Assembly: GCF_009761815.1 (NCBI RefSeq)
Contig: NZ_RWIN01000051.1
Span: forward strand, 248,001 to 312,000
Direction: 5' to 3'
Length of the DNA: 64,000 bases
Origin: Pseudomonas sp. PB120
GTDB taxonomy: Bacteria; Pseudomonadota; Gammaproteobacteria; Pseudomonadales; Pseudomonadaceae
The notes beneath the pieces were generated by a model. That model did no database searches, was not told the DNA's origin, and saw nothing but the letters and a program-made list of their open reading frames with translations. This document shows, piece by piece, positions 63,501 through 64,000 of this stretch (position 1 is the first letter of the stretch; each line of letters opens with the position of its first letter). Position numbers and translations under genes: made by a program.

Positions 63501-64000
63501 GGCGCAAACCCGTCAAGCGGCGCTAGAGGCGCAAGCTAATCAGGATCTGCCGTTCGAACAATTGCTCGAAGCTTTCCCCCAGGCCCGCGAGCAAGGCTTG
63601 TTTCAGGTCATGTTCAACCATCAGCAACGGGACCTGAGCGCGTTGCGTCGTCTGCCAGGATTGCTCGCGCAAGAACTGCCGTGGCACAGCCGCGAAGCCA
63701 AGTTCGACCTGCAATTGCACAGCGAAGAGGATCGTAACGGGCGCCTGAGCCTGTCCTTCGACTACGCCAGCGAGCTGTTCGACGCGACCACCATCGAGCG
63801 TCTGGCCGAGCACTATAGCGCTCTGTTGCGCGCCGTCTGCGAGCAGCCAAAAATCGCGATTGGCGACGTGCAATTGCTCACGCCTAGCGAACAGGATCAG
63901 CACGCAAACTGGAACGTCGCGCCGTGCCCGATGGCCAGCCAATGGCTGCCGGAACGGCTGAACGAGCAAGCACGCCTGACCCCAGAACGCACCGCGTTGC
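60568..64000 (+). CDS. pvdL: Pyoverdine chromophore NRPS PvdL (3' end outside window)
   Basis: 1144 residues visible, open to the window end. A fatty-acyl-AMP ligase domain (about 1-570) carries YTSGSTALPKG at 168 and SYGLAEATLFVAGS. A carrier domain follows with LGGNSIAAT and the phosphopantetheine Ser at about 611. Then a condensation domain (from about 640) with MHHIIADGWS near 801. This acyl-ligase plus carrier plus C-domain start is specific to PvdL, which begins pyoverdine peptide synthesis. The ATG at 60568 has CAGGAA before it. A carrier-linked fatty acid is expected as the first unit. Confidence 0.95.
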   Translation, partial: MTDAFELPSTLVQALQRRAALTPDRVALRFLAETPDQAVVLSYRELDQRARIIAGALQAQAGFGDRAVLLFPSGPDYVAAFFGCLYAGVIAVPAYPPESSKRHHQERLLSIIGDAEPSLLLTSASLGDALLHIEGAPPLLCVDTLDSAHAERWVAPDLQHDHIAFLQYTSGSTALPKGVQVSHGNLVANELLIRHGFGIDLNPDDVIVSWLPLYHDMGLIGGLLQPIFSGVPCVLMSPAYFLGRPLRWLEAISEYGGTISGGPDFAYRLCSERVSESALERLDLSGWRVAYSGSEPIRLDTLERFAEKFAACGFTPDSFMASYGLAEATLFVAGSARGQGIGNLRVNDQALAQNRAEPGEGSAIMSCGVSQPDHAVLIVDPQALNELPDNAVGEVWATGPSIAHGYWRNPEASAKTFVQHNGKTWLRTGDLGFMRDGELFITGRLKDLLIVRGHNLYPQDIEQTIEREVEVVRKGRVAAFAVNVDGQEGIGIAAEISRSVQKILPPEALIKAIRQAVAEAYQEAPSVVVLLNPGALPKTSSGKLQRSACRIRLAEGSLDSYAVFPSAATDSEEPAESGSELQTLIGQIWSEQLQVKQVNADDHFFLLGGNSIAATQVVARLREELGLELNLRQLFDAPTLAAFANAVALQQQDGGLAQGAITTLSRTEAMPQSLAQNRLWITWQLDPQSSAYTIPGALRLRGALDADALRVSFQQLIERHESLRTRFFERDGVALQQVDAAGEFNLQLIDISDLPTHEREARAQQIREDEARTQFDLEKGPLLWVTLVRFDDEDHQLLVTMHHIIADGWSLNVLIDEFTRLYAAASQGQNAPLAALPIQYADYGSWQRQWLAQGEGERQLAYWKAKLGDEHPTLNLATDHPRSAQHTLRAARHTVKLGASLSDAIRQTAQAHDSTSFMLLLSAFQSLLHRYSGQRDIRIGVPNANRPRLETQGLIGFFINTQVLRAEVDSRLSFVELLAQTRQAALEAQANQDLPFEQLLEAFPQAREQGLFQVMFNHQQRDLSALRRLPGLLAQELPWHSREAKFDLQLHSEEDRNGRLSLSFDYASELFDATTIERLAEHYSALLRAVCEQPKIAIGDVQLLTPSEQDQHANWNVAPCPMASQWLPERLNEQARLTPERTAL

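Overview
The window is chromosomal DNA of a fluorescent Pseudomonas, most like the P. fluorescens group. The basis is recognisable gene content and order: ppsA, rraA, cmaX-crfX-cmpX-sigX-oprF, then the nitrate-assimilation block, all in the order known from P. aeruginosa. Other markers are rmf/pyrD/rlmKL, the xdhABC-guaD / smc-zipA-ligA block, pvdS/pvdL, and many Pseudomonas-type REP/REPIN repeats. These identifications come from reading the sequence; no search was run.

Layout. 1-7 kb: the 3' end of ppsA, an alpha/beta hydrolase, rraA and the cell-envelope sigma cluster ending in oprF. 7-18.9 kb, minus strand: cobA, nitrate reductase, nirD and nirB; a phosphatase-kinase fusion with the nitrate transporter nasA; and nasS-nasT. 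Each of these three transcription units begins with a sigma-54-type promoter, hexaloop hairpins of the ANTAR-target type, and an intrinsic terminator next to the first gene. The likely scheme is that NtrC/RpoN starts transcription and NasT (held by NasS without nitrate) prevents termination. 19-28 kb: pyrD, rmf with a structured leader, rlmKL, a membrane diguanylate cyclase, dacB and a YggL-family gene. 28-37 kb: purine catabolism (BenE-type permease, GntR regulators, guaD, xdhC, xdhB, xdhA). 37-45 kb: gntR, smc, zipA, ligA. 45-50 kb: a zinc metallopeptidase-like gene, a PepSY protein, a two-component system and dusA.

About 50.0-59.2 kb is accessory: visibly AT-richer and gene-sparse. It holds small lipoproteins, a Sel1-repeat protein, short membrane and hypothetical proteins, a frame-broken GmrSD-like (DUF262 + HNH) gene, a 3' fragment of tRNA-Gly(CCC), and repeated GGGGCAGATTTATTT-like motifs. 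No integrase or transposase was found. The region lies between the 5' end of dusA, a known island insertion site, and the pyoverdine locus.

59.3-64 kb: a small lipoprotein, then divergent pvdS (with a Fur box) and pvdL (with a PvdS-type promoter). pvdL runs off the window.

The strongest observations are the three matching attenuator leaders (nirB with a third hexaloop hairpin), REP elements entering coding sequence (the cobA tail and the benE stop codon), tandem arrays grown inside or beside REPINs, and the unexplained accessory region with overlapping micro-ORFs.
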